Assembly: GCA_025677815.1 (NCBI GenBank) | Contig: JAIXMP010000010.1 | Span: 434,001 to 498,000 of the forward strand | Direction of reading: 5' to 3' | Length of the DNA: 64,000 nucleotides | Source: Phascolomyces articulosus | Taxonomy: Eukaryota; Mucoromycota; Mucoromycetes; Mucorales; Lichtheimiaceae | In this document: positions 1 to 12,059 of the stretch, one piece after another | Position numbering within the stretch: the stretch's first letter is position 1 | How the letters are laid out: each line of letters starts with the position of its first letter | The notes under the pieces: model-generated | What the model was told of the DNA's origin: nothing | The model's input: only the letters and a program-made list of their open reading frames with translations | Databases searched by the model: none | Program-made: the position numbers and the translations under genes

Positions 1-937
1 GAAAAAATTGGCTTCAAAAATATGACATCTAGCATGCTTCTGAAATTCTCGAGTATTGCTGTTTCTATTACTATCGTCTGAATAAAATGATACGTATCAA
101 ATGGTATATATACTGATGAAGATGAGGAATGGATGAGAAAGAAATGGATGGTAATAGATGATAAATCTGATAGGTCCTTTTTAACAGAAATTAAAAAAGG
201 ACATTCCTTACTTTCGTATTCACTTCTCCCTCTTGGCTAACAACTGTAGTGGTAGTTATTGTTTTATCCCTTCTTTTTCCATTTCTACATATCAGTCCCT
301 ATTTATCGATAGTAATGATACCTTATCCGAAACTGATCCACAAAATTTTGATCGAAAAAGCTTATTTATATGACAGCATCAAGATCAGCGGAATTAATGT
401 TTTGGTAGGCTGCTGGAAAACGAGTCTTTCTCCCTTATATTTTGCATTCTTCAGCACCACCATTTAATCACAACAACAATATCATCAACATCTTTAAATT
501 TAAACTTTAATTCATATCTTCCCATTAAAAGAACAAGTTTCTCTTTAGACGTTATGTTCAATGATTCAATATATTCAATGACACTTCATTACACGCATCC
601 ATATAAAAATGTATGTAAAAATTATATGGAGAGAGACTGGTTATATTCGAAAAAAATGTAAATACAACTATGTAAAAAAAAAAAAAGATATGGAGAGGGG
701 CTAAAGGAGGGGCTGGTGTTTAATGGCTATACTCCAAAAAAATCTGTTTGTACAAATATGTAAAAATGTGTATATATAAATGGTTATATTCTAAAAAAAA
801 ATGCTTGTGCAAAAAATCATTAGGGGGACGATTTGATGAAAACGACAGAACCAATTTTTTTTTATACAATAGCTGATTATTGATATAAAGTATTGTTTTG
901 ACATAAATCCCCAGGAACACACTCCAACGTCGATTTT

Positions 938-971
938 ATGAAAACTGCGTCTCATCAGACGCAGTTTTCAT
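938..971. repeat. Perfect 15-bp inverted repeat (hairpin)
   Basis: Two perfectly complementary 15-base arms (938-952 and 957-971) flank a 4-base CATC loop. The arm reads ATGAAAACTGCGTCT. It lies about 70 bases past the stop codon of the minus-strand gene that ends at 1039. It could be an RNA hairpin, a remnant of a small inverted-repeat element, or chance structure favoured by recent duplication. No function is assigned. Confidence 0.75.
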
Positions 972-1038
972 TTATTTTTGAAACCCTCTATTCATCGGAA
1001 GTTGTCACGTTGGTGTCTGCGCCTGGCAAATAAAATCG

Positions 1039-1695
1039 TCAATTGTTTTGATAGAATTCATTACAATCGCCTAAGATTTTATATATCGGCAATGAGTGAA
1101 AAAAGCAAGAAAAGAATATCCAGGTAAACACAGTATCTTTATACACTCCGCCTACTTCCCATTTCCTTCCCGATTCCCTCTGCAACACTCTTACCTTGGA
1201 TTGAAATGTCAGTTGGAGGGTAGAAAGAAGTTCAGCATAAACGAGATTCGGATTTTTAGGTAATTGATAGACATCATTTTCCAATACACGACATACGTAT
1301 CCATCTGGTGAATCTAAGGCACCCATCTTCATTCTTAATGCTAATACAATAAAAATTCTACGTTAAGACCCTATCTTGATATTCAATAATACACACCGTT
1401 AAAAACTAGCAAGATAGTTACCTGTGTTATGAAAGCAAACTATTTTCAAATGATGTACTGTTCCAAAATCATTCATTACACATTCAGCTACCATACAGAA
1501 CATGTCTTTCATTGTCTTTGGTGAATGGAGTTGTGTTTCAATGATTACTTTTGTTGTACTACTTGGATCGTCAATTTTTCCTAGTTCAGAGCAACCGAAT
1601 TCAATATTGTCCTTGAGTAGCACGAGGTCAGGTCGTGATGATGCTTTTTTACGTGAAATTTCTCCAAGGTCATCGACACAACGATTTGGATTGTT
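1039..1695 (-). CDS. Unrecognised gene, 3' part (two exons)
   Basis: On the minus strand an open frame from about 1695 to 1425 joins the frame at 1343-1039. The donor follows the codons for HNT and the acceptor is near 1344 (ATTAG). The joined protein continues in frame to a stop at 1039. The upstream exon has no in-frame ATG before a stop, so the real start lies further upstream (beyond about 1700) and the 5' end is unresolved. Visible segments are RPDLVLLKDNIEFGCSELGK, then a stretch ending MKDMFCMVAE, then the second-exon segment MGALDSPDGYVCRVLENDVY. The PD...ELGK spacing vaguely recalls PD-(D/E)XK nucleases, but the match is poor and I assign no function. A decayed homologous copy lies at about 3133-3475. 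Sure that homologous coding-like DNA is present; unsure of the boundaries. Confidence 0.45.
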
Positions 1696-1799
1696 GCTGT
1701 GGTGTAATAGAAATAATTATTACGTGGCATTTTAGAAAGGATGATCATCTCTGATTAGTGGTCCGCGTATTTTGCCTTCGGACTGGTCTTAATCATGTA

Positions 1800-2676
1800 T
1801 TGAATTAATGGATTATACACCATCTATCATGTCGTCAGAATAACTCTTGTATGAATAATCACAATAATATAGTAACTCATATGCATATACTAAGCACACA
1901 AAACGTTTGCAGGACATTTAGCAATTGTATATCCCGTTATTATCAATTATGAGTTTTTATTATTATTTCTGTTCGTGATTTAGTCCATTTCATCACCTCC
2001 ACCATCATAGTATAAAAAATCAAAGACATTATTTGCATCATTCCAAAGATTACCATCGTCTGAATATCATTAACTATTTGATATATAACAAAAAGACAGT
2101 TAACAACATTTTTATCCTCTAGTCTCTAAATTATCATGACAAGTGTTGTTGCTGTGGTGGCATCCTGTTGGCACGACCAACATGCAATTGAGCAATGATG
2201 GTTATGGAGAGTATAGAAATGATATTAATGTAGAGGGCCAACCATTACCCATCTTAGTGGAAATATGGGATTTATTATTTCTCGTTTTTCTACAGAGCTG
2301 CAGCATAAGGAGTGATTCAATCACATATCATTCATTGTAGGAGGTTGAAAAATCGATCTTCATTTTCCATTTCGCACGCATCATATTGTTGAACTTGTTT
2401 GATATATTATACAGTGTACATATAAATGTCATATAAAAACAGGATCAGAATGGTGGTATGCTTCTTGGTTATTCAACGATACTCGTTCCGTTATGTTTGG
2501 ACAAGTTATGATCGAGATACAAGCAAAGGCAGAATAATGCTCATCATATTTACTTATAGATAGTAGTGATACTCTACACCTTTCTATTATCATTTACTTT
2601 TTTTTTGTGAAGAGATCCCTTGGTAATGCTGGTTTTCGTTATCAATAATTATTTGGCTCTAACCATTGGAAGCTTC

Positions 2677-2708
<32 letters not shown>

Positions 2709-3132
2709 ATTTCTCACACACATTGCATACATATAAACATGAAACTAAATCAAAATAAAAGGCAAGTTGAGATAAGAGAAAAAAAGGGACTCCCGATTGG
2801 TTCCTCCTTTTCATTCTTTTTCTTTTCATGTTGTCAAAATTCGGTTTTTTAATGTAAGCGTATGAATGATGTGTTTTTATTTGATCATAAGTCTGAATCA
2901 AGGTTGAAGAATGTAAGAATACGATAATAAACTATTTTTCCTTTTCTTTTCTTCTTTTCATAGGCTCTTTTTTTCTTCAAATGTTGAAGAACAAAACCAA
3001 AGCAAAAAAAAAGCCTATAAATAGTCCCGAACATATGATGTTTGTCATGTTTTGTAATGCGCTTGTTATAGCTGTCTTTTTGGAACTATATGTCTGGTTA
3101 CCTGAATGTGAGTTGTTTTTTTCTTATTGAGT
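1800..3132. other. Intergenic, no supported gene
   Basis: AT-rich DNA with short open frames only and no recognisable protein. It contains a 30-base T run at 2678-2707. The 5' end of the minus-strand gene at 1039-1695 may extend into its left part, but I could not place an upstream exon. Confidence 0.5.
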
Positions 3133-3475
3133 CATGGATATAAAGCCTTCAATTGTTTTAATCGAATTTTTTAGCAATGACCTGATTTTTAATGTACAAT
3201 CAATGAGTGAAAAGAGTAAAAAAGAATCCCTGATAAATACGACATCAGTATCTTTATATACTTTGCCTATGTTCACACTTTCTTGCTGCCCTCTCTACAA
3301 TATCCTTACCTTGGCTTGAAATACAAGTTACAATATAATGAATGGTTGTGCAAAAACAAGATTAGCTTCTTCTTTCATCTTTCGTATTCATAACTTCTCC
3401 AATACTCAACAAGCATGTCCATCTGGAGAACCATGGACACCCACATTCAATATTTATGCTAATATACAAAAATTA
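3133..3475 (-). pseudogene. Decayed copy of the 1039-1350 exon
   Basis: Plus-strand text here aligns by eye with 1037-1352. Shared blocks include CAATTGTTTT, CAATGAGTGAAAA, AGTATCTTTATA and CTTACCTTGG, in the same order and at similar spacing. The end of the copy also matches (CCATCTGG, CACCCA, TTAATGCTAATA-like text). Many substitutions and small indels break the minus-strand frame, so this is a degenerate duplicate and not a gene. Confidence 0.65.
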
Positions 3476-4473
3476 ACTGTGTCAATAATTTGTAAATAAG
3501 CGTGTATTCATTCCATATCTAAATCATATTAATAACTTTATTTAACCAATTACTTTTTATTTAATACGTAGCAGCAATACTACATCTCAGTTTAAATCAT
3601 TTACTATATTATAGCTTTAAAATGGGTTAACCAACGAATACCAAGAAATTGATAATATTAAATGGAGAAGGTTCACTTCATATGTGGAGATAATAAAGTT
3701 TTAATAGGCGCATACAAATATAAACTGTATATGGATATTCCTGCATAGAAATGTGTTGCATCGGATGGGTTCTCTCTGCTTAAATCCTTTTTTTAAAAAA
3801 AAATCTCATCTATGTAACCATTATCTATACTATCAAGAATCTATACCAGGGTTTATATTAAACACCTTAGAAACCCAGAAAAGAGTAGTTCAACTTTGAA
3901 AAACGGAAAGAAAAAGTGTCTATTTAAAATGCTTTACACTATACCGCCAATAAAAAAAATGATGAAGATATAAAAGTTTGTTTTTTCTTCAATACAAGAA
4001 AAAAGGTAAATATTATTTGTATATTCTTTCACCATATTTGGAAATTGGGATCACCACTAATTCTGAAAATTATTAAAAAAAAGCTGCATCTCATAACGTT
4101 CTTGCTACTGTACGTATATGATACCATTTTTCATCTTTATTTTTTGACCGGATTATTTACATTTTCCTTGGAACTATTTCATTACAGAGTGTCATATGGG
4201 GTATCTTTTGTGATTCTACTGACATCGTTGATATAATTTTTTTTTCGCACGTGGACCATTTTATTGGTGCTGTCAGGAACATTTAAAGTCTGGAGAAAAG
4301 AGTTGGGCGGAATCCATAATAATGGCGATAAAACATGACTCTCCACCTGAAATTCCAAAGTCAACGTTCTTTTCTTTGTCTATCTACTTTTTTCCTAACA
4401 TCTTTTTATTTTTTGGATTCTTATTGTTATCATCATCAAATATTTCTAATATATTTTGTAATATAATATAATA
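3476..4473. other. Intergenic, upstream of first acyltransferase
   Basis: AT-rich sequence with no recognisable coding content. The last 100 bases before the ATG at 4474 are T-rich, as before several genes here. Open frames within it look like chance readings. Confidence 0.5.
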
Positions 4474-6236
4474 ATGGATTACTTTTTCGAATCTATGGCA
4501 AGTCGTTTAGGTGATCAAATCAGCGCAGATCATCTCAAGCTTGTCTTTTGTGTCATATCATCATATCCATTGGCATTAATTTATCGAACATTACCAGCGA
4601 AATATCCTATCTTTCGACACATATTCTCTATAATTTATGCAATATTTACAATGGGACTTGTCCTCAAATTCTATGAGGGTACAATACACATCGGTCTTAC
4701 CGCGTTGTTTACATATATTTTTATGAAATGGTATCGTGGCAACAATGGTGCTTATATTAATTTTGTCATTGTGATGCTGAGTTTATCAATATGGTAAGGA
4801 TAGCAAAGTAAATACATGTATCCATCCTGGATTAAGTATCCTTTCCTCTGATCTTTCACCCCAAAAAATGTTCTCGTGATATTTAAGCTCATCATCTCTT
4901 TATTACTCACCCATTTTTTTTCTTCTTAGCCATATTGATCGAAAAATCAAAGGATATGAAGGATCCAGTAAATTGGATTATTCTGGCCCTTTAATGGTTG
5001 CAATTATCAAGTTATCATCGTTTGGATTCAATATAACAGATGGCCGTAGTAATAATGCCACTACCGCATATAACGAACGAATGAAAATCGTCCATTATCC
5101 AAGTTTAATCGAGTTTTTTGGCTGGATCTGTTTTTTTGGAGGGTTTTTGGTCGGTCCAACAAGTGAATATATGGACTATTATCGATATACAAACACGTTT
5201 TTCATATCAAAAGAACGATATATCTCACCTTACGCTGCAACGCTTCGACAAATCACTCTGGGGATCATTGCAGCAATTGTTATGATACTTGTGGGACATA
5301 CGTACAATTATTCTCGCATGTTGGACGATACTTTCTTGAATATACCACTATACAAAAAGTAACGAGAAGAACAAAAGAAAAGATTCAAAATAATTCTTCC
5401 TTCAGCATTGCAATTACATATTTGAAAACAAGAATATTTCCAATCTCACATCATATGTTATATATGTATATAGGCTTGTGTTTCTGAATGTAGTTGGACT
5501 TGTAGAACGTTGCAAATTCAGTTGTATATGGCTCTTAGCGGAAGGCGGATGTGTTCTTTCTGGATTTGGCTATAATGGAATCAAGCAACAAGAGGATGGA
5601 ACACAAAAACATCAGTGGGATCGACTACGAAACGTTGATTGGATTGCCTGTGAAACTGCACAATCATTTAAAGATCTTTCAAATGGTTGGAATGTGAGTA
5701 CCAATAACTGGTTACGACATTACGTTTATAACAGAGTGACACCACCTGGTACCAAACCAACGTCGCGTACATTGGCTATCACATATATTACATCAGCACT
5801 ATGGCATGGATTTTATCCTGGTTATTATGCCCTTTTTATTCCCTTTGGCATGTTCCAATCATTAAGCCGACGTATTCGACGTACCATTAGACCATTCTTT
5901 GTCATCAACAGCAGTGAAGGAACTTCTTCTCCAACCTCACCCTCGATGTTACGTGTAGTATGGAAGAAAACATACGATTTTATGGGTTATTTGATCTCTA
6001 TGACACTGATCGCAATCTTGGTAGTTCCGTTCGAACTCCTGCACTTTTCTCGTATTAGAAAGGTTTGGAGCAGCATTTACTATCTGCATATTTGGGGATA
6101 TATGCTTACTTGGATAATTTTGGGAGTGATTGAATCAGTATTGTTCTCAATGCAACAAAAACAACGGAAACAACAAGAAGTCTTGGATAATCAAATGAAT
6201 CATAAACTAAAAGAATTAAAACAAAAAACTTTATAA
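4474..6236 (+). CDS. MBOAT lysophospholipid acyltransferase, copy 1
   Basis: Three exons, 4474-4793, 4930-5358 and 5474-6236, join in frame to a 503-residue protein. It is a multi-spanning ER membrane O-acyltransferase of the MBOAT family, closest in layout to fungal Ale1/Slc4 and animal LPCAT/MBOAT lysophospholipid acyltransferases. These re-acylate lysophospholipids with acyl-CoA (Lands cycle). The family asparagine/histidine site is NNWLRHY near residue 326, and the invariant histidine lies in LWHGFYPGYY near residue 361. The C-terminus is a lysine/glutamine-rich tail typical of ER retention. The start is the ATG that opens the conserved N-terminus MDYFFESMASRLGDQ, matched by the neighbouring paralogue. 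Substrate preference cannot be read from the sequence. Confidence 0.9.
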
Positions 6237-7045
6237 TGTATTTATAATTGTATATTACGTTGGAATAGTATATATGTATATATATAATAATGGTGTGTGA
6301 TGTATGAAGTCCACCATCTACAATACGAATTTTTACTACATATAATACTACAGGATATACTCCTAATTAACTAACGTGCGTTTTTATCTACAAGTGACCT
6401 TTAAGCAATTTAATAAATTACGTTTTCTCATCTAATACAGAATAAAGTAATAATGACATTATGAGCGCTGGTCTGTTAAGAAAAGGTTGTTGTGTTGTTC
6501 ATATTATATATTATGATGATGATACACTGGATTAAGTAATTTAAAGTGATAAATACTTATAATATATAATTAAGTACGTAGTGCATTGGAAATCTAAACT
6601 TATCACAAAATAAGGATGGAACTGTATGCAAGTATACCTACATTATCCTGCATTAGTTGAGAATACTATAAGGGCAGATACTATTAAACAAAGTTAATAT
6701 AGTCTTTTTATACAGCTACGTATTTGTAGTCAGATTTATATATATATATGATAGGGTTTGTATTCATTTTTTAAAATACGTTTTAGTTACAAGTGTATAA
6801 AAATGACCTTTTACGGGGATAGCAGTAATGAATGAGATTACAATAAAGCTCCCTGAATCCTGAGGGGAAAAAGTGATGTGGCAAATGGGAAGGGGGGAAC
6901 GACCAAAGAACTTACAGAACACTCCTTGTGGAGGTGAAATTTTTAAAATGGGAACATAAGGAAACGACGACGAAAAAATGTACTTCTTTTACTTTTCTTT
7001 ACACTTATTTATTTTTCCACGCCTACTGTATTCCTTATTTTTCCT
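6237..7045. other. Spacer between the acyltransferase paralogues
   Basis: About 0.8 kb of AT-rich DNA with no coding signal. It holds the terminator of copy 1 and the promoter of copy 2. It contains short TA runs near 6275 and 6740. Confidence 0.5.
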
Positions 7046-8797
7046 ATGGACAGCTTTTTTGAGAATATCGCCGCTCATTTGGGCGATCAAGTTTCTGGTG
7101 ATCATGTCAAACTCATCTTTTGTATCCTGGCAACTTACCCATTAGCCCTGATCTATAGAACCTTACCAACAGACAGTCCAAATAGTCGACACTTATTTTC
7201 GATTGCGTATGCTGTAATCGCAATGGTTTTTGTCCTTAAACTCTACATGGGAATGCTCCACATCACCATAACGGCTCTTTTCACTTATACTTTTATGCGG
7301 TTGTACCATGGCAAGAACGGACCGTACATTAACTTTGTGGTAGCCATGATTAGTATGTCAATATGGTAATGTGTGCTTATGTAACATATAAAAAAGTTAA
7401 ACAATTCTCTTTTCATCTCCTATTTATTTTTGAAAACCTTCTCATTTTTCTATTTTTAAATAATAATATATATACAAATATACTTACTCGTGTTGCAAAC
7501 TACTATTGTAGTCACATTGATCGTCAGCTTAAGGGATTTGAGGGGTCTAGTAAACTGGATTACTCTGGGGCACTCATGATTTTAACAATCAAGTTTACGT
7601 CGTTTGGGTTTAATGTTGCAGATGGACGAAGTGGTGCGGTAACCGACTATAATAAACGAATGAAAATCGATCCTTTCCCAAGTCCAATTGAATATCTTGG
7701 ATGGCTCTGTTACTTTGCTGGATTTCTCGTGGGTCCAACCTGTGAATACATGGATTATTATCGGTTTACAAACTACTTTTTTGTATCACCTAGCAAGCAT
7801 CTCTCGCCTTACAGACCTGCTTTCCAAAAGTTTGTATTTTTCCTTGTTACTGCATGGCTGGTGGCATTTGTAGGTCAACATTATAATTACTTTCGGATGA
7901 TGGAAGATGATTTTGCAGCATCACCTTTCTACAAAAAGTACGTATTATAACATAATAATATAGCTGAATGTTGTGAATTATGTGATACTAGCATTGATAC
8001 GTATTACTTATCCATCTCAATACCCATCTATAAAAATGTTGTAAACTAGAATATTTGCTTTGGAAATTGTTGGACGTTTACAGCATTGCAAATATGGGTG
8101 CATGTGGCTCCTGGCCGAAGGAGCGTGTGTTCTCTCAGGCTTTGGGTACAATGGAATTAGGAATGGAAAACATCAATGGGATCGACTGTCCAACATATAT
8201 TGGGTCGGTTTGGAAGGTGCACAATCATTCAAGGATATATCAAATTCTTGGAACTTGGGCTGCAATACTTGGTTAAGACATTACGTTTACATGCGCCTTT
8301 GTCCACCTGGAGCAAAACCTGATTCGTATGTTTTAGTCGGAACATACACTGTTTCTGCTTTTTGGCATGGCTTTCATCCTGGCTATTATGCATTGATTAG
8401 TGGCTTTGGTATCTATCAAGCTCTGAGCCGCAGTGTCAGAAGAACGATCCGTCCGTTGGTTATGTCTACAGATGGCAAAACACCATTACCTGTGTGGAAG
8501 AATCTCTATGATATTGCTTCCTACATTGCAACAAATTATTCATCTGCCATTTTGATGGCCCCATTTGAATTACTCTACGTTTCCCGCACTCGAAAAGTAT
8601 GGTCTAGTATATATTATATTCACATCTGGGGATATTTGACCGTTTGGGCGGTAGTCACTTTCCTGGGACCTACACTAAAACAAATCCAAAAAGGTCGTGT
8701 GGAACGAGCGATAACAAATGATAAGAAAAATGTAGCAGCAAAGAAAATTGAATGCGCCGTACAGGAATTGGAGTTAAAACAACAAAAACTTATTTAA
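7046..8797 (+). CDS. MBOAT lysophospholipid acyltransferase, copy 2
   Basis: Three exons, 7046-7365, 7512-7937 and 8050-8797, encode 497 residues. Exon 1 is exactly as long as in copy 1 and the introns interrupt the same codons in the same phases, so this is a tandem duplicate. The MBOAT signatures are present: CNTWLRHYVY, then FWHGFHPGYY with the catalytic histidine near residue 353. Divergence is spread over the whole protein, with conserved blocks such as GSSKLDYSG and CMWLLAEGACVLSGFGYNG. That pattern suggests an old duplication with both copies still constrained. Expected role: acyl-CoA:lysophospholipid acyltransferase in the ER. The two copies may differ in substrate or expression. Confidence 0.9.
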
Positions 8798-10374
8798 TAA
8801 ATAGTCATGCTTCATTATACTTTATCATTTTATCAATTATTGTAATATCTATCGCGTATTTTGAAGAATTATTTGACTATCGAGAATTTCCAGTACATGA
8901 ACGATATACATAATAGTAGATGTATACATCTTTCAGAAAGAAAGTGTGCGTTTTTTCCTTCATATTACTGAACCACTTTTTTTTCGCTCAGTTGCCTTAC
9001 TTCACTCTTAATCATCTTCTATCTAACCCTAAACTCTAAAAAATATTTCAGGAGTAAATTACTGCTATATAATAAAGGGAAATTTATTCGCGTTTATGTC
9101 TACTAATTTAATCCTTGCATGCAATTTACCTGATAGTATATGTGTGCCCATCATGGGGTCCCGTTTTTATCAAAAGAACGTTAAAAGGGATGGTGCATGC
9201 ATCAGGAAATTTTTGGTATAATCATATTCGTTACATAAATCTGCCACTACTTAAAGTAAAAAAATAGTATAGAAAATCTTTCCTTCAAGATGCTTTATAT
9301 ACATGCTCATTGAAAGAATACAACGTTTGATTACAAATATTTTTACCTATTGAAACATTGTAATTATACATAAATATGGTTTTTTTTTATTCTAACTTCA
9401 TATTACAGAGTTTTCCGATTATTGTAGTTGGTAATCTGATAGGAATATTTCTTATTTAAAAATAACAAATGCGTCCCCTATTTTGAATATGTTTGTTGCT
9501 ACATAACGGATGTTATGCACTAATATAGTGACTCTGGTCGGCAGCTTAATGTACTTCAGCAAGTGATAGCACCTAAATGATGGTATTTTTCTCGTTTGGT
9601 CAAAGGACCGAATATATGGCATTGGTTATAAACAAACAAATTAAAATTGCTTTTTGATAGAAGACGGTCGATTTCGGACCCTTTATGTGCTTATTTGTTA
9701 TAACTACAACGCTTCATTAATGTTGTGTCACGGTTCATATAAATAATCTTATTTAAAATGACAGCTATGTAGTATGAAAGCACATCATACAAATAGAGGT
9801 ATTGCCTTGAGTCTCACTTTGTCAGTAAATATTGCTATCAACAATTAATCACCGGAAAAACATACTTTCTATGCAGACTGAAACACTTCTGTTTTTTATA
9901 TGTATAAATGATATGGATCAATATGGAGCCAAGAACAGAAAAAAGTCTAGTGAATAATTTGGTTATTATTGATCAGAGCTTGGATACCGACTCTACTTTA
10001 TCGGTCCCTCGAGATCGTTTCTGGATCAGGGTATGGTGGAATTGCTGGATATGATCCTCTAGGACGTATTGATTTAGGAAGAGCGACTCGACTTTTTGTT
10101 TAATCATGATAAAAAACACATAACCATTCGCGTACTTTTAAGAGAATATCTATCCTAATTTTTTTGATTCTCTTATTCTTTTTCTGAGATTCCATATATA
10201 TTATCCAAATTCCAATAAAAAAACGTCGTCAAAAACAAAAAAGGAGCGATACACTCTTGCAATGGTGATGAAGGTGATAAATGGTGGCCAACAGCAAATA
10301 TAAAGTTGTACAAGATATTGAAATAATAATAAAAAAAATCATGCAATAAAACGAAAAATGGACAATGATTTTTT
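8798..10374. other. Intergenic, convergent with DPM2
   Basis: AT-rich, between the end of the second acyltransferase gene (+) and the end of DPM2 (-). A small patch near 10010-10100 can be read as a glycine-rich peptide but has no start or splice signals. Nothing else is recognisable. Confidence 0.5.
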
Positions 10375-10814
10375 TTATTTTGCCTTTTTGGTTTGTGAAT
10401 TTTTGCTTTTAGCCATTGCCAAACCCAAGAACGTGAAAATGACAGTGAGACCAACGATAAGTAAAATAAGAGGTATACGGATGGCGTATTCCCATGGTGG
10501 AAAATAATTTTGTAGTGGATGATCTTCATCAACAAATGGCTATAGATATATATATACATAGATAATATTGTTAGTCGTTTTTTTTTTCTTTATCTTGATA
10601 TTATTAATAAGAGAGCTATAGGTTTGATACAAGAAAAAACATACCATAACAAGGGACCATAACGTGTAATATATGAATATTGCTACTGCACTAAAAAATG
10701 CAACTGCTCCAACAGCTTTGTCTGTGCCTGTGCTCTATAATTAGCAATTTAGTTAATTGGATTCATTAATAATGAGTTTTACATCATTTAAAATTGATCA
10801 TTTTATTTTACCAT
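10375..10814 (-). CDS. DPM2: Dolichol-phosphate mannosyltransferase subunit 2
   Basis: Three minus-strand exons join in frame to an 85-residue protein: 10814-10812 (the ATG alone), 10734-10645 and 10539-10375. Dpm2 is the small ER membrane subunit that stabilises the catalytic Dpm1 making dolichol-phosphate-mannose for N-glycans, O-mannose and GPI anchors. Two hydrophobic helices are visible: AVGAVAFFSAVAIFIYYTLW, and a second after the family-typical loop PFVDEDHPLQNYF, beginning YAIRIPLILL. The C-terminus is lysine-rich (KSKNSQTKKAK). Length and layout match animal DPM2 (84 residues). Exon 1 consists only of the start codon, which is why no complete open frame is visible. Confidence 0.88.
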
Positions 10815-11197
10815 GATGTGTAAAAAGTTATAAGAAAAAAAAGATGGTAAGAACGCGAATAGTTGGACACCACAAATTATCGCGGATTGAAAGAGCATTT
10901 GTAGCTAAAAATGGTAATATGGATCTGGGAAAGTTTGGCATGTACATTCACTTTCAAAATTCAAGTAATCATATCTAATGCCATTTATTTTACATGAAAA
11001 ACATATTCCTTATACTAACAAAACATTATATACAAATCACTATTTTCTCTTTTGATCTTTAAAACCACATATACTACTCTAATCATTCAAAATTAAATCA
11101 TATAAAATAATAATCCTATTAAGAAGTACACAAAGACCATCCTTCGTTTTAAACAAGATGTTTATTTCATTTTTTTTTTTGGATCAATCCAGTGAAT

Positions 11198-12059
11198 TTA
11201 TTCTTGACGACGAGGGGCATTGTTGCGACGAGGGCGACGGGCATCAGTATGAGCCGAAGCAGCAACAGGGGCGGTGACCTTCACACCTTGGATTGAACCC
11301 ATGTTAAGAGACTTAAGCAATTCCTAATGTGGATTCAACAATAGCATTGAACAAGTATATATAATATAGAAATGTTAATAAAAATGGTTGCGCTGGATTG
11401 GATCTTGACACCGAAAAATAAAATGATTGGCCATCGAAAGATCCAAACCATAGGTTACATGCGCCAAAAAACATCAAATCTTCAAAACGGAAAAGGAACG
11501 CGAACATACCTCAGTTTCAGGGTCAATTTCAATAGCGCTGGTATCCAAAGCAGATTGTTCGGGAACGTAGTTATCACGACGCTCACGTTCTTCTTCTTGC
11601 AACTTGAAGGAGATACCACGAACAGGACCACGAGAGATACGCTTCATCAAGTGGGTGGTAAAGCCAGCGATCTTGTTACGAAGGCGCTTGGAAGAAATGA
11701 TAGCAACTTCATCACAGATCTTCTTGTTGGTTTGGAAATCCAAAGTAAGACGAGGATAGTACTTTTCAATCAAGACACGCGAAGCCTTCTTAACAGTCTT
11801 AGTTCTATATGAAAAAAATTCCAAAATTAATATTTCATTTCATTCGATGGCTGTTACATTGTTGTTCAATTTCTCCGTAGAGTCATATTTTTATATGTAT
11901 TGATCGATGTACCTAACGCGACCCTAATAGTATATAGCCATCGATGGTTTCTGTAAGTTTTTTTTGTACATTTTTATAGTATATCCTATCCATCCATCCA
12001 TTCATCCATCCATTAAAGTATCATTCTTTGTCCCCCGTTTCCATCTTCATGCATACCAT
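11198..12059 (-). CDS. RPS17: 40S ribosomal protein eS17
   Basis: The protein of 144 residues is assembled from minus-strand exons 12059-12057 (ATG), 11923-11913 (11 bases, GGTCGCGTTAG), 11804-11510 and 11323-11198. It reads [20 protein letters not shown] and continues as a typical eS17, a small-subunit protein, with conserved [18 protein letters not shown] and the acidic-to-basic C-terminus. The intron directly after ATG matches the known placement in yeast RPS17 (RP51). The first exon is the least certain part. Another minus-strand ATG-GT lies at about 12140, but 12059 has the better donor (GTATGC) and the shorter intron. It is transcribed divergently from BRX1. Confidence 0.88.

Noticed and set aside
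9020..9045. Telomere-like text CTAACCCTAAACTC
   Set aside because: A single copy, not a tandem array, and in the middle of gene-containing sequence.
10010..10100. Glycine-rich reading (GYGGIAGYDPLG)
   Set aside because: Only about 30 codons with no start, splice sites or similarity; other frames through the same region also look plausible, so it is probably chance or a fossil.
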